Assembly: GCF_001418255.1 (NCBI RefSeq)
Contig: NZ_LIPV01000016.1
Coordinates: forward strand, 1 to 41,851
Length of the DNA: 41,851 bases
Direction: 5' to 3'
Source of the DNA: Thiomonas bhubaneswarensis
GTDB taxonomy: Bacteria > Pseudomonadota > Gammaproteobacteria > Burkholderiales > Burkholderiaceae_C
Below the pieces are notes generated by a model, which saw nothing but the letters and a program-made list of their open reading frames with translations, was not told where the DNA came from and did not search any database. The translations under genes and the position numbers were made by a program. Each line of letters opens with the position of its first letter. Positions within the stretch are counted from its first letter, which is position 1. Positions 6,554-14,225 of the stretch are shown here, one piece after another.

Positions 6554-6569
6554 GCCCGGCTTCGGCCGG
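6554..6569 (+). other. UUCG-loop hairpin between kleA and kleB
   Basis: CCCGGC-TTCG-GCCGGG, a 6-bp perfect stem with a TTCG loop and no T-run; the counterpart of the hairpin after klcA. Confidence 0.45.
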
Positions 6570-6602
6570 GTCATCCACGGAACGCCAAGAGGAAACAGTC
6601 CC

Positions 6603-6818
6603 ATGAGCAAAGGCAAGATCGAGATCATCGAGACGTGCTGCCGGCGCTGCGGCAAGAGCATCCGCACCTTGAGCCACAGCATCATCGGCGCCGATGATGC
6701 CCGCGAGAAGTTCGGCAGCATCTGCGGCGGCTGCATCACGCCGGAGGAAGATAACGAGCTGACGGAAATGCTGCTGGCGGCGGCCGTGCGACGCATGAGC
6801 GGAGCGACGCTGCAATGA
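6603..6818 (+). CDS. kleB: KleB, small Cys-rich kle protein
   Basis: 71-aa protein with paired cysteines CCRRCGK (residues about 12-18) and CGGC (about 41-44), the pattern of a small zinc ribbon. Its role is unknown. It follows kleA by 58 bp in the kle operon, and the start ATG at 6603 is preceded by AAGAGGAAA. IncP-1beta plasmids carry kleA, kleB, kleE and kleF but lack the kleC and kleD copies of RK2, as here. Confidence 0.85.
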   Translation: MSKGKIEIIETCCRRCGKSIRTLSHSIIGADDAREKFGSICGGCITPEEDNELTEMLLAAAVRRMSGATLQ

Positions 6819-6855
6819 CGGCATTCCACACGTTCGACGGCCCCAGGTGGAGGAA

Positions 6856-6877
6856 CGCCCCGGAGTGATCCGGGGCG
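6856..6877 (+). terminator. Hairpin between kleB and kleE
   Basis: Perfect 8-bp stem CGCCCCGG / CCGGGGCG with a 6-base loop, followed only by CTT. It may be a weak terminator or attenuator separating kleA-kleB from kleE-kleF. The 144-bp gap (6819-6962) could also hold a kleE promoter, but I see no convincing -35/-10 pair. Confidence 0.4.
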
Positions 6878-6962
6878 CTTGGCCTGGTGCTGGCACACCG
6901 TAACCATGCTTCCGAGTGGGAGCATCCAGCATTCAACACGTAACCGCGTGGAGGGTCAAGCC

Positions 6963-7292
6963 ATGTCCAACATCGTCAAGTTCCCCAGGGCCAGCAAGCC
7001 GCCGGCTTCCGAGCCGGTGCAGCCTGCCGCGCCCGCTGCTGCGCCTGCCGCACCCAAGGCCGAAGGCCGGGGCCTGGTGGCCGGCCTGGTCAAGTTCGTA
7101 TGGGTGGCGACCGTGCTGGTCTGGCCGGTGCTCAAGTGGGTGCTGGCGATCATCACCTTCTTCCAGTTCGTGCGGATGCTCTACCACTGGAACACGCCCG
7201 GCGTGTATGCCGGCTGGTCGTTCCTGGCGTACTTCGCGGCACTGACCGCGATCACCTACTTCGTTTCGATCTACAAACCGAAAGGGCTTTGA
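6963..7292 (+). CDS. kleE: KleE, membrane protein of the kle operon
   Basis: 109 aa with an Ala/Pro-rich N-terminus and two hydrophobic segments, about residues 42-66 (LVKFVWVATVLVWPVLKWVL and on) and 80-103 (WSFLAYFAALTAITYFVSIY), so probably an inner-membrane protein. Function unknown; it belongs to the stable-inheritance kle group. The stop TGA at 7290 is followed one base later by the kleF ATG, so the two are probably translationally coupled. Confidence 0.88.
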   Translation: MSNIVKFPRASKPPASEPVQPAAPAAAPAAPKAEGRGLVAGLVKFVWVATVLVWPVLKWVLAIITFFQFVRMLYHWNTPGVYAGWSFLAYFAALTAITYFVSIYKPKGL

Positions 7293-7293
7293 C

Positions 7294-7824
7294 ATGGGAA
7301 AGCAGACCCTCCCCTACCCGCCTGGCTTCGTGGAGCCGACCACTGGCCGCGTGGCCGTCCTGGTGCGCGAGTACGCGGACAGCGACTTGAACGGCGACGC
7401 GCCGGCCTACTGGTACAGCGCGCAATCCGAAGAATGGGGCCTTGACCCCTGGCGTCTCGTGGAGGGCGTCGATCCGCACGTAGGCGGCGGTTCCTTCGAT
7501 GTGTGCTTTGCCAGCGGCGGCACGCGCACCGTAGGCCCGCTGATGACGTTCTTCCTCAGTGCCGCCCATGCGGCACAGCTCATTGACGCCAAGGGGGAAG
7601 AGTTGGCCTTGCAGCGCGCCACCCTGGCGGCCATCGCGGCCGGGCTGGGGTTGCCTGTCGAGGCGCTGCGCATCGAGGCGAAGGTGGAGGGCCGGCCGGC
7701 CGTGTTCTACGACCAGGACGGGGCCACGCTTTGCGCGTGCGCGGTGGATTCCGACCACTGGCGGCAGGCGCGGGCGACGGCCGCGACGGCAGCGGCCATC
7801 GACAAGGCGCGGACAAATTTTTAG
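7294..7824 (+). CDS. kleF: KleF, kle operon protein
   Basis: 176-aa soluble protein of unknown biochemical role, last in the kle operon. No catalytic motif is evident; the sequence is mixed alpha/beta with aromatic DAPAYWYSAQSEEWGLDPW in the first third. Its stop codon (TAG 7822-7824) lies within the KorB operator of the next promoter, so the operons abut without spare DNA. Confidence 0.87.
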   Translation: MGKQTLPYPPGFVEPTTGRVAVLVREYADSDLNGDAPAYWYSAQSEEWGLDPWRLVEGVDPHVGGGSFDVCFASGGTRTVGPLMTFFLSAAHAAQLIDAKGEELALQRATLAAIAAGLGLPVEALRIEAKVEGRPAVFYDQDGATLCACAVDSDHWRQARATAATAAAIDKARTNF

Positions 7825-7865
7825 CCGCTAAAACGCTTGACGGCTTCGCATGGTTTAGCTAAACT
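7820..7865 (+). promoter_or_regulatory. korAp: korA-incC-korB promoter with KorB and KorA operators
   Basis: KorB operator TTTAGCCGCTAAA 7820-7832; -35 TTGACG 7837-7842; 17-bp spacer; -10 TAAACT 7860-7865 inside the KorA operator GTTTAGCTAAAC 7853-7864. This is the autoregulated central control promoter, built like trfAp. Confidence 0.92.
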
Positions 7866-7924
7866 TCTGCACATGGTCGGCGGCTGGCACCGCCATTTGT
7901 TCAACAAACCGGGTGTGGAGTGTT

Positions 7925-9001
7925 ATGGGTGCAATCCATGAAGAAACGGCTAACCGAAGCCCAATTCCAGACGGCCATCAAGGGGCTGGAGATCGGGCAG
8001 CAGACCATCGACATAGCGCGCGGCGTGCTGGTCGATGGCCGGCCCCAGGCGGAGTTTGTCACTTCGCTGGGGCTGACCAAGGGGGCAGTGTCGCAGGCGG
8101 TCAGTCGCGTATGGGCAGCAGCAGGGGAACAGCTCCCCGAGGGCTTCGAGCGAGTGACGGCGGTACTGCCGGAGCATCAAGCGTTCATCGTCAAGAAGTG
8201 GGAAGCAGACGCCAAGAGGAAACAGGAACCCAAGTCATGAAAACACTGGTCACGGCAATTCAGAAGGGCGGTCAAGGCAAGACGTTCGCCACCTGCCACC
8301 TGGCATTCGACTTCCTGGAGCGCGGCCTTCGCGTGGCCGTGATCGACCTGGACACCCAGGGCAACGCATCGTTCACGCTGTCGGCGTACCAATCGGGCTA
8401 CCTCGCCAGCCAGTTGTTCACCGGCGACACCGACGACCTGCGGTATTGGTTCGGCAAGCGCGAGGGCGAGAGCCTGGCGCTGATCGCGGCAGACGCCAAC
8501 CTGGCGAACCTGGACAAGATGGAGCTGTCCCAGGCGGCCGCCGCGCTGCGGGCCAGTGTGGCCGCGCTGGGCGAGTTCTTCGACGTGTGCCTGATCGACA
8601 CGGCCCCCTCCCTTGGCGTCGCCATGACGGCGGCCGTGCTGACGGCCGACTACATGCTGTCGCCCATCGAAATGGAGGCGTACAGCTTGCAGGGCATGAA
8701 GAAGATGGTCGCGGTCATCAGCAACCTGCGCAAGCAGAACCCCAAGCTGCGCTTCCTCGGCATGGTGCCGAACAAGGTGGACGCGCGGAAGCCGCGCCAC
8801 GTCAACAACCTGGCGACGTTGCAGCAGGCATACCCGCAGCTCATCTTGCCGTTCAGCATCGGCGCGCGTGACAGCATCGCCGAGGCGCTGGGCGAGCAGA
8901 TGCCGGTGTGGAAGATCAAGAAGACCGCCGCGCGGAAGGCCACCCAGGAGGTGCGTGCGCTGGCGGATTACGTGTTCACGAAGATGGAGATCGCGCAATG
9001 A
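7925..9001 (+). CDS. incC: IncC, ParA-type partition ATPase (IncC1; IncC2 from 8237)
   Basis: ParA-family ATPase that partitions the plasmid with KorB and strengthens KorB repression. The deviant Walker A motif is QKGGQGKTFAT, followed by VIDLDTQGNAS and CLIDTAPSLGVAMT. The short form IncC2 (254 aa) starts at ATG 8237, which overlaps the korA stop as ATGA. The long form IncC1 (358 aa) starts upstream at ATG 7925 (GGAG at 7917-7920), so its first 104 codons read korA DNA in another frame, as known in RK2. A GTG at 7913 is an alternative start. The stop overlaps the korB start (ATGA 8998-9001). Confidence 0.94.
   Translation: MGAIHEETANRSPIPDGHQGAGDRAADHRHSARRAGRWPAPGGVCHFAGADQGGSVAGGQSRMGSSRGTAPRGLRASDGGTAGASSVHRQEVGSRRQEETGTQVMKTLVTAIQKGGQGKTFATCHLAFDFLERGLRVAVIDLDTQGNASFTLSAYQSGYLASQLFTGDTDDLRYWFGKREGESLALIAADANLANLDKMELSQAAAALRASVAALGEFFDVCLIDTAPSLGVAMTAAVLTADYMLSPIEMEAYSLQGMKKMVAVISNLRKQNPKLRFLGMVPNKVDARKPRHVNNLATLQQAYPQLILPFSIGARDSIAEALGEQMPVWKIKKTAARKATQEVRALADYVFTKMEIAQ
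7938..8240 (+). CDS. korA: KorA global repressor
   Basis: 100-aa repressor of trfA, klcA, kleA, korA and kfrA promoters, acting on GTTTAGCTAAAC-type operators. The helix-turn-helix lies at about residues 38-58 (EFVTSLGLTKGAVSQAVSRV). The C-terminal dimerisation segment LPEGFERVTAVLPEHQAFIV is shared with TrbA and, more distantly, KlcB. Nested inside the 5' part of incC1 in a different frame; its TGA overlaps the incC2 start. Confidence 0.96.
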   Translation: MKKRLTEAQFQTAIKGLEIGQQTIDIARGVLVDGRPQAEFVTSLGLTKGAVSQAVSRVWAAAGEQLPEGFERVTAVLPEHQAFIVKKWEADAKRKQEPKS

Positions 9002-10047
9002 GCGCCAAGACCAACGCCAAGAAGAAGGAGCAGGACAAGCCGCAATCGTCCGGGCTGGGCCTGGACGGGCTGGGCGACCTGGCCGGCCTGCTGAACGAGC
9101 AGCCGGCGGCCAACGCCGGCGGCGCAGGCCCGCAGGAGCTGCCGCTTGACCTGATCGACGAAGACCCGCACCAGCCGCGCACGGCCGACAACCCCGGCTT
9201 CTCGCCGGAGAGCATCGCGGAGATCGGCGAGACGATCAAAGCGCGCGGCGTGAAGTCGCCCATCAGCGTGCGCGAGAACCCGGACGCACCGGGGCGCTAC
9301 CTCATCAACCACGGTGCGCGGCGCTATCGCGGCTCGAAGTGGGCGCACAAGACCACGATCCCGGCCTTCATCGACAACGACTACAACGAGGCCGACCAGG
9401 TTATCGAGAACCTGCAACGCAACGAGCTGACGGCGCGCGAGATCGCCGACTTCATCGGCCGCGAGCTGGCGAAGGGCAAGAAGAAGGGCGAGATCGCCAA
9501 GGAGATCGGCAAGTCGCCGGCCTTCGTCACGCAGCACGTCACGCTGCTGGACTTGCCCGAACCCATTGCCGAGGCGTTCAACAGCGGCCGGGGCAAGGAC
9601 GTGACAGTCATCAACGAGCTGGTGACGGCCTACAAGAAGAACCCCGACGAGGTGGCCGCCTGGCTGGCCGACGACAGCCAGGAGCTGACGCGCGGCTCGG
9701 TGAAGCTGCTGCGCGAGTTCCTGGAGGACAAGCGCAGTCACGAGGACGGCGACCGCGATCCCAACACCGTCGATGCGCTGACCGGCAAGACCGACGCCGA
9801 GGCCGGCGACGGCGAGCAGGGGCCGCAGGATGATGACGCCAAGGGGAAGAAGGAGCCGAAGGAGGCCGACCCCGACAAGCTCAAGAAGGCCATCATCCAG
9901 GTCAAGCACGACGACCGGCCGGCACGGCTGATCCTCAACCGCCGGCCCCCGGCCGAGGGCTGGGCCTGGCTCAAATACGAGGATGACGGCCAGGAGTTCG
10001 AGGCCGACCTTGGCACCGTGCAGCTTGTCGCGCTGCTGGAGGGCTGA
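8998..10047 (+). CDS. korB: KorB, ParB-family partition protein and global repressor
   Basis: 349-aa KorB binds TTTAGC-S-GCTAAA at a dozen sites, represses most backbone operons together with KorA, TrbA and IncC, and acts as the partition ParB. The N-terminal ParB domain contains EDPHQPR and the CTP-binding motif GARRYRG; the helix-turn-helix follows (GEIAKEIGKSPAFVTQHVTL, about residues 164-183). An acidic linker (EAGDGEQGPQDDDAKG) leads to the SH3-like C-terminal dimer domain. It overlaps incC by four bases. A T-run hairpin follows at 10091. Confidence 0.97.
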   Translation: MSAKTNAKKKEQDKPQSSGLGLDGLGDLAGLLNEQPAANAGGAGPQELPLDLIDEDPHQPRTADNPGFSPESIAEIGETIKARGVKSPISVRENPDAPGRYLINHGARRYRGSKWAHKTTIPAFIDNDYNEADQVIENLQRNELTAREIADFIGRELAKGKKKGEIAKEIGKSPAFVTQHVTLLDLPEPIAEAFNSGRGKDVTVINELVTAYKKNPDEVAAWLADDSQELTRGSVKLLREFLEDKRSHEDGDRDPNTVDALTGKTDAEAGDGEQGPQDDDAKGKKEPKEADPDKLKKAIIQVKHDDRPARLILNRRPPAEGWAWLKYEDDGQEFEADLGTVQLVALLEG

Positions 10048-10090
10048 CGCGCCCAGCGCCGGGCATCGCCGACCACCAACCCCACCCATC

Positions 10091-10117
10091 GCCCCGCCAC
10101 CGAGCGGGGCTTTTTTT
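10091..10117 (+). terminator. Terminator after korB
   Basis: Stem GCCCCG / CGGGGC (10091-10096, 10105-10110) with seven T residues to 10117, ending the korA-incC-korB transcript just before kfrAp. Confidence 0.85.
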
Positions 10118-10126
10118 CGCCCGCGT

Positions 10127-10206
10127 TTTAGCCGCTAAAAAAAGTTCAGCTAAACCGCTTGCGTAGTGTTGTATGTTGTAGTATGCTACACGCTACAACA
10201 TACAAC
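10127..10206 (+). promoter_or_regulatory. kfrAp: kfrA promoter with KorB, KorA and KfrA sites
   Basis: KorB operator TTTAGCCGCTAAA 10127-10139; KorA-like operator GTTCAGCTAAAC 10144-10155; -35 TTGCGT 10159-10164; -10 TATGCT 10182-10187 (17-bp spacer). A perfect 14-bp inverted repeat, GTTGTATGTTGTAG (10168-10181) and CTACAACATACAAC (10193-10206), brackets the -10 box and is the likely KfrA autorepression operator. Confidence 0.85.
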
Positions 10207-10225
10207 CGGCCAAAGGAGGCCCGAC

Positions 10226-11257
10226 ATGGCGATCTCGAAGGAGCAGATATTTGCGGTGGCCGACGAACTGGACGCGGCCGGCCAGAACCCCACGCTGGCG
10301 AATGTGCGCAAGCAGCTCGGCAGCGGCAGCTTCACCACCATCAGCGAGGCGATGAACGAGTGGCGGGCACGCAAGGCCAGCCAGGCCGCCCCGATCCGCG
10401 AGCCGGCACCGCAGGCGATCACCGACAAGCTGGCCGAGCTGGGCGGCGACTTGTGGGCCGTGGCGCTGGAAATGGCGAACAACCGCCTGGCCGCCGAGCG
10501 CGAGGCGCTGGAGGCCGTGCGCCAGGAGACGGAAGCAGCGCGCCAGGAAGCCGCAGAGCTGGCCGACCAGCTCACCGGCGAGCTGGACGAGGCCAAGGCC
10601 CGCGTCGCGGCCCTAGAGGCCGTCGAGGCGGCCGCCAAGGGCGAGGCCGACGAGCTGCGCGGCAAGCTCGCGGCGACCAGCGAGCGCGCGGCCACGGCCG
10701 AGGCCAGGGCCGGCGAGCTGCGCACGGAGCTGGATCACGCCCACCAGGAGGCCCGCCAGGCGCGTGCAGAGCGCGACAAGGCCCAGGAGCGGGCCACGGC
10801 CAGCGCCGACCAGGTGGAGGCCCTGCGGGCCGACTTGGCGGCCGCGAACAGCCGTACCGCCGAGATCGAGCGCCGCGCCGGCGAGCTGCGTGCCGACCTG
10901 GAGCGGGCGAACCAGGCGACCGACCAGGCGCGCGCCGCTCAGGCCGAGCAGCGGAAGGCCACCGAGGCGGCCGCCGCCGAGCGCGACCAGGTGCGCGCCG
11001 AGTTGGTGAAGGTGCAGGCCAAGGCCGAGGCGGCCGAGCAGGCCCACCAGGAGCAGCGCAAGACGATGGCGGCCGAGGCGCACCGCCAGGCCGAGCGGTT
11101 GACCGCCGCCCAGGGCGAGCGCGACCAGGCGAAGCGCGACGCCGCCCAGGCCCGCGAGGAAGCGGCCGGGCTTCGCGGCCGGCTGGAGGCCCTGGAAACC
11201 GTCATGGCGCAAGGCCGGCCGGCCGATCCGGCCGGCAGCGGACGCAAAAAGACCTGA
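10226..11257 (+). CDS. kfrA: KfrA, autorepressor with long coiled coil
   Basis: 343-aa DNA-binding protein. The N-terminal KfrA-N domain (MAISKEQIFAVADELDAAGQ, then SGSFTTISEAMNEWRARKA) reads DNA. Residues about 80-325 are an Ala/Glu/Arg/Lys-rich alpha-helical coiled coil with hydrophobic heptads. IncP KfrA is a filament-forming regulator that improves plasmid stability, possibly as a nucleoid-like scaffold with KfrB and KfrC. Strong ribosome site AAAGGAGG. Repressed by KorA and KfrA at 10144-10206. Confidence 0.93.
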   Translation: MAISKEQIFAVADELDAAGQNPTLANVRKQLGSGSFTTISEAMNEWRARKASQAAPIREPAPQAITDKLAELGGDLWAVALEMANNRLAAEREALEAVRQETEAARQEAAELADQLTGELDEAKARVAALEAVEAAAKGEADELRGKLAATSERAATAEARAGELRTELDHAHQEARQARAERDKAQERATASADQVEALRADLAAANSRTAEIERRAGELRADLERANQATDQARAAQAEQRKATEAAAAERDQVRAELVKVQAKAEAAEQAHQEQRKTMAAEAHRQAERLTAAQGERDQAKRDAAQAREEAAGLRGRLEALETVMAQGRPADPAGSGRKKT

Positions 11258-11327
11258 TAAATCGGTTGGTTTTCCTTAAAATTACCCTGGAACCCTGACA
11301 AAACGCACAACCCGGCCGCAGGGAAGG

Positions 11328-11360
11328 AGCCGGCCTCGCTTTGCCGAGGTCGGCTTTTTT
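11328..11360 (+). terminator. Terminator after kfrA
   Basis: Stem GCCGGCCTCG / CGAGGTCGGC (one G-T pair) with loop CTTTGC and a T6 run to 11360. It suggests that kfrB is at least partly expressed from its own promoter or by read-through; the rest of the 172-bp gap shows no clear promoter. Confidence 0.8.
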
Positions 11361-11429
11361 GTTGGAGCGCGGCTTGCATGGGGCCACCATCACCCCTTTT
11401 GAGAACCACGGCAACCATAGGAGTGCCCG

Positions 11430-11777
11430 ATGAAAGAACGCCTCTTGGTCATGAACGGTCAGCGGATCGTTCAGGCCGAAAAGGACGGCGCTTGGACGAA
11501 TCAGAAAGTAGACAAGGCGGGCGCGTTGAAGCCCGGCATCTACAACCTGTACACGGCCCAAGCGGCCGACAAGAAGCAGACCCACGCCGGCGTGATCGTT
11601 CATGCCGACGCCACCAACGTGTACCAGCAGATCGGCAAGAACTTTGTCATGCACGCTCGGTCAGATTTCGATAAAGTACCTGAAATCGGGAGCGCAAAGA
11701 GCATCAGCTACAACGCCCAGGGCAAGGCGGCAGTCGCCGCAGAGGCCCCGAAACTGACGCGGGGGCGCTCCATGTAG
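11430..11777 (+). CDS. kfrB: KfrB
   Basis: 115-aa KfrB (upf54.8 in older maps), a small protein of the kfr stability group, reported to interact with KfrA and KfrC in R751. It has a basic N-terminus (MKERLLVMNGQRIVQAEKDG) and a conserved central AGVIVHADATNVYQQIGKNF. No enzymatic motif is seen. ATG 11430 follows ATAGGAGTG. Confidence 0.87.
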   Translation: MKERLLVMNGQRIVQAEKDGAWTNQKVDKAGALKPGIYNLYTAQAADKKQTHAGVIVHADATNVYQQIGKNFVMHARSDFDKVPEIGSAKSISYNAQGKAAVAAEAPKLTRGRSM

Positions 11778-11778
11778 C

Positions 11779-11791
11779 TTTAGCGGCTAAA
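11779..11791. promoter_or_regulatory. KorB operator between kfrB and kfrC
   Basis: Perfect TTTAGCGGCTAAA immediately after the kfrB stop and overlapping the upstream edge of the kfrC ribosome site (AAAAAGGAGG). No obvious promoter accompanies it, so it may act as a partition or spreading site. Confidence 0.9.
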
Positions 11792-11805
11792 AAGGAGGCA
11801 CGCCC

Positions 11806-12459
11806 TTGAAACGACTCACCATCCCCGGCAGCGGCACCGAGAGCCGCGCCACCAAGCCGGCCCGCGTCAGCGCGCCGGCCACCCTCGGCGGTGCCGCCTT
11901 CGGCGCTTCGCGCGAGGACACCGGAGCCGACTTGCTGGAGGCCGCCCAGGCGGCCGAGATCGAGCAGCAGGCCACCCTAGAGGCGGCCCCGGTCGAGCAG
12001 TCCTACCCCGAAACCCTGGCGCTCTACGTGCAGGCCAAGCACGACCAGGTGGAACACATCGAGGACAGGCTAGAAAACCTGATCGACCGGCAGCAGGCCC
12101 GCTTGCAGCAGACCCAGGCGTCCGCGCCTGGCCGACTGTCCTTGCCTGGTTCTAAGCGAGCCTGGCAGAACCAGCAGGCGCAGCAGCAGGCCCGCTTGCA
12201 GACGCTTCACGCGCGCCTGGAAGCCGTCCGCGAGATCAAGGAAGGCATGGGCCTGCACTCGCCGAAGATCGAAGAGCTGGCGACGCGCAAGATGCGCGCC
12301 GAGAACCCCGAGCTGGCTTCCGATTGGGATGCCATGCGCGAGGCCGCCCGCCGGCATGAGCTGCTGATGCGCAAGCAGGAGCAGGAGCGCAGGCAATCCC
12401 AGGCCCAGGAGCGGCCAGGGAGATCGCAGTCCTTGGGCCTGTCAGCCAGGCCCGCATAA
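11806..12459 (+). CDS. kfrC: KfrC
   Basis: 217-aa KfrC (upf54.4 in older maps) of the kfr group. It is rich in Gln, Ala, Arg and Glu, with helical coiled-coil stretches at about residues 45-120 and 180-205, which fits a partner of the filament-forming KfrA. The start codon is TTG at 11806 behind an excellent AAAGGAGG site; no ATG is in a suitable position. A strong terminator follows and then repeat cluster B. This is the last gene of the central control region. Confidence 0.87.
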   Translation: MKRLTIPGSGTESRATKPARVSAPATLGGAAFGASREDTGADLLEAAQAAEIEQQATLEAAPVEQSYPETLALYVQAKHDQVEHIEDRLENLIDRQQARLQQTQASAPGRLSLPGSKRAWQNQQAQQQARLQTLHARLEAVREIKEGMGLHSPKIEELATRKMRAENPELASDWDAMREAARRHELLMRKQEQERRQSQAQERPGRSQSLGLSARPA

Positions 12460-12465
12460 AAACGA

Positions 12466-12490
12466 AGCCCGGCGGTTGCCGGGCTTTTTT
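12466..12490 (+). terminator. Terminator after kfrC
   Basis: Perfect stem GCCCGGC-GGTT-GCCGGGC (12467-12484) followed by six T residues. The repeat-cluster hexamer CTCGAG starts directly after the T-run, exactly as after trfA. Confidence 0.9.
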
Positions 12491-12671
12491 CTCGAGCATC
12501 GCCACTTCTGGCGAGGGAGGCCCGCCGAGGGCCTGGCGATCATCCTGCAGCATCGTCACAAGCGACGATGCCGGGAGCTGGCCAGCATCGCCGAACTTGG
12601 CGATGCCGCCGGCGGGCGGTCGACCATCGCCAGTTCTGACGATGAGATCCCGCATCGCCATCTACAGCGAG
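12491..12671. repeat. Repeat cluster B (four units plus one degenerate) between kfrC and traM
   Basis: Units at 12497-12515 (after CTCGAG, ends cgag), 12551-12570 (after CTGCAG; perfect 7-bp arms CATCGTC/GACGATG), 12586-12605 (after TGGCCAG) and 12625-12644 (after GTCGAC, followed by AGATCC). A fifth, degenerate unit at 12653-12671 overlaps the last codons and stop of traM. This fills the 202-bp gap between kfrC and traM. Confidence 0.82.
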
Positions 12672-13102
12672 GCCCAAAGGGCCAGGCCGGCGGCCACGAC
12701 CGCCATGCCGGCCGCGACCATGTTCATCATGGCGACGCGCCGCGCCTCGCGGATCGGCGCGCCGAGCTGCGCCGTCACCGCCTCAACCTCGCGCCGCACG
12801 GCCTCGGCGGCCGCCTTCGCGCCCTCCTGCATCCCTCGCGTCATAGCGTCCTTGCTGGCCGCCAACGCCGCGTTGAGCGTCCTTTCCGCCTTTCCCTTGG
12901 CGTCATCACCCCATCGGTGGGCGATGGACTCCAGTTCCGACTTGAAGGCGTCCAGAATTTCCTGCTGCGCCGATGCGCTGTCCTGCATCAGCTTCATGTT
13001 GATGGTCTGGAGGATCAAGATCGGATCGTCGCGGCCCACGGCGATGCCGTGCTTGGCCGCGATCTCCCGTATCAGTTCCTCGATCTTGTCGTCGGCCGCC
13101 AT
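12662..13102 (-). CDS. traM: TraM, Tra1 leader-operon protein
   Basis: 146-aa TraM of the IncP traK-traL-traM operon, needed for efficient transfer. Mostly helical and charged (residues about 1-110), with a single C-terminal membrane segment (VAMMNMVAAGMAVVAAGLAL), so tail-anchored in the inner membrane. The start overlaps the traL stop by one base. The final codons lie in a degenerate repeat unit of cluster B. Confidence 0.9.
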   Translation of the reverse strand: MAADDKIEELIREIAAKHGIAVGRDDPILILQTINMKLMQDSASAQQEILDAFKSELESIAHRWGDDAKGKAERTLNAALAASKDAMTRGMQEGAKAAAEAVRREVEAVTAQLGAPIREARRVAMMNMVAAGMAVVAAGLALWASL

Positions 13103-13827
13103 CAGAGCACCGCCGCGTTTTCGAGCTGGGCGAAGAGCTGGGTTTTCACGATCTTGAGCCGCTGCCGCGTCATGATCGTGAGCGCCGAATCGGCCAGGGC
13201 CTCATCGAAGGTGCGCCGATCCTGGAGCATTTCGGCGAAGTCGCGGCCGTAGGTTTCCTCTTTCAGCGCCGGAATCTGGATGATGGCGGACACACGGCCC
13301 TTGTTGGCCGTGTACGCCTTCAATTGCTCGAACCCCTTGCCCTCGTGCTCGATTGGCCCCCAATACGGGTTCAGCCAGACCACGAACAGGCATTCGGCCG
13401 GAAACTGGCTGGCGAGCTGGGCGAAGCCGCTCACCGTGTCCACCAGGGCCTGGCCGCCGGTGACGACCGTATGCACCACGAGTTCGTGGCCCATGTCCTG
13501 GAGCAGCGCCGGCACCTGGTTGCTGATGAGGTAATGCGACAGCGGCACGAACGAGCTGGCCCCGTTGTCGATGATGACGTCGCCCTCGGCCGACGCGATC
13601 ATCTCGACCAGGGCGTCGAAATTCCGGGTGTTGATCTCGTCGCCGTCCATGATGTTGAGCCGGCGCACGTTGAGGGCTTTGTAGCCCTCGAACGTCGCGT
13701 TCACCGGATCGGTGTCGATGCAAAGCGGCTTCTGTCCCTTGCCGGCTTTGTACTGCGCGATGGTGGCCGCGATCATCGACTTGCCGACGCCGCCCTTGCC
13801 TTGCAGAACCATGTGAATTTTCGCCAT
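13102..13827 (-). CDS. traL: TraL, ParA-like ATPase
   Basis: 241-aa P-loop ATPase of the MinD/ParA class: Walker A GKGGVGKSMIAATIAQY at the N-terminus, then CIDTDPVNATF and DVIIDNGASSFVPL. It is one of the IncP transfer proteins encoded leftward from oriT; its role in transfer is poorly defined, perhaps spatial positioning of the relaxosome. Overlaps traK and traM by one base each, so translation is coupled. Confidence 0.9.
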   Translation of the reverse strand: MAKIHMVLQGKGGVGKSMIAATIAQYKAGKGQKPLCIDTDPVNATFEGYKALNVRRLNIMDGDEINTRNFDALVEMIASAEGDVIIDNGASSFVPLSHYLISNQVPALLQDMGHELVVHTVVTGGQALVDTVSGFAQLASQFPAECLFVVWLNPYWGPIEHEGKGFEQLKAYTANKGRVSAIIQIPALKEETYGRDFAEMLQDRRTFDEALADSALTIMTRQRLKIVKTQLFAQLENAAVL

Positions 13828-14225
13828 TACAGTAAATCCTCTTTCTTTGGAGTCGCATCAAACGTGAAGCCGCCGATCTTGGGCGGTTCACTCTTGGATT
13901 CCGAGGCCGGCGGGGCGGCCTTCGGCTCGGGCTTCGCGCCCTTGGGCTGGCTGTCCGGGGGAGTGGCGGGAGGCGGCGGGGAAGCTACCGGCGCAGCCTT
14001 GATGTACCGCTTCACGTGCTGGGTGAAGGTTTCGTACCGACAGCGCAGCCGGCCGGTTTCCTTCATGTGCTCCCAGATCGTTTTCATCGCATAGCCCGCA
14101 TCGAGCGCCGCTTGCACGTCGCTCTTGACGGCCAGGAACGCGACCACGTGCTTGTCCTGGCGCGGCTTCTTGGCTTCCCGTCCCTTCACCCATTCAGCCA
14201 GCTCTTCGGGGTAGGTCTTTGGCAT
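13827..14225 (-). CDS. traK: TraK, oriT-binding protein
   Basis: 132-aa relaxosome accessory protein that binds and wraps the leader side of oriT, helping TraI to nick. The N-terminal half is basic and helical; the C-terminal half is Pro/Lys/Ala-rich and probably unstructured (PVASPPPPATPPDSQPKGAK). It is first of the traK-traL-traM operon, transcribed away from oriT from a promoter inside the oriT region, whose bent segment at 14240-14410 is the expected TraK target. Confidence 0.92.
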   Translation of the reverse strand: MPKTYPEELAEWVKGREAKKPRQDKHVVAFLAVKSDVQAALDAGYAMKTIWEHMKETGRLRCRYETFTQHVKRYIKAAPVASPPPPATPPDSQPKGAKPEPKAAPPASESKSEPPKIGGFTFDATPKKEDLL

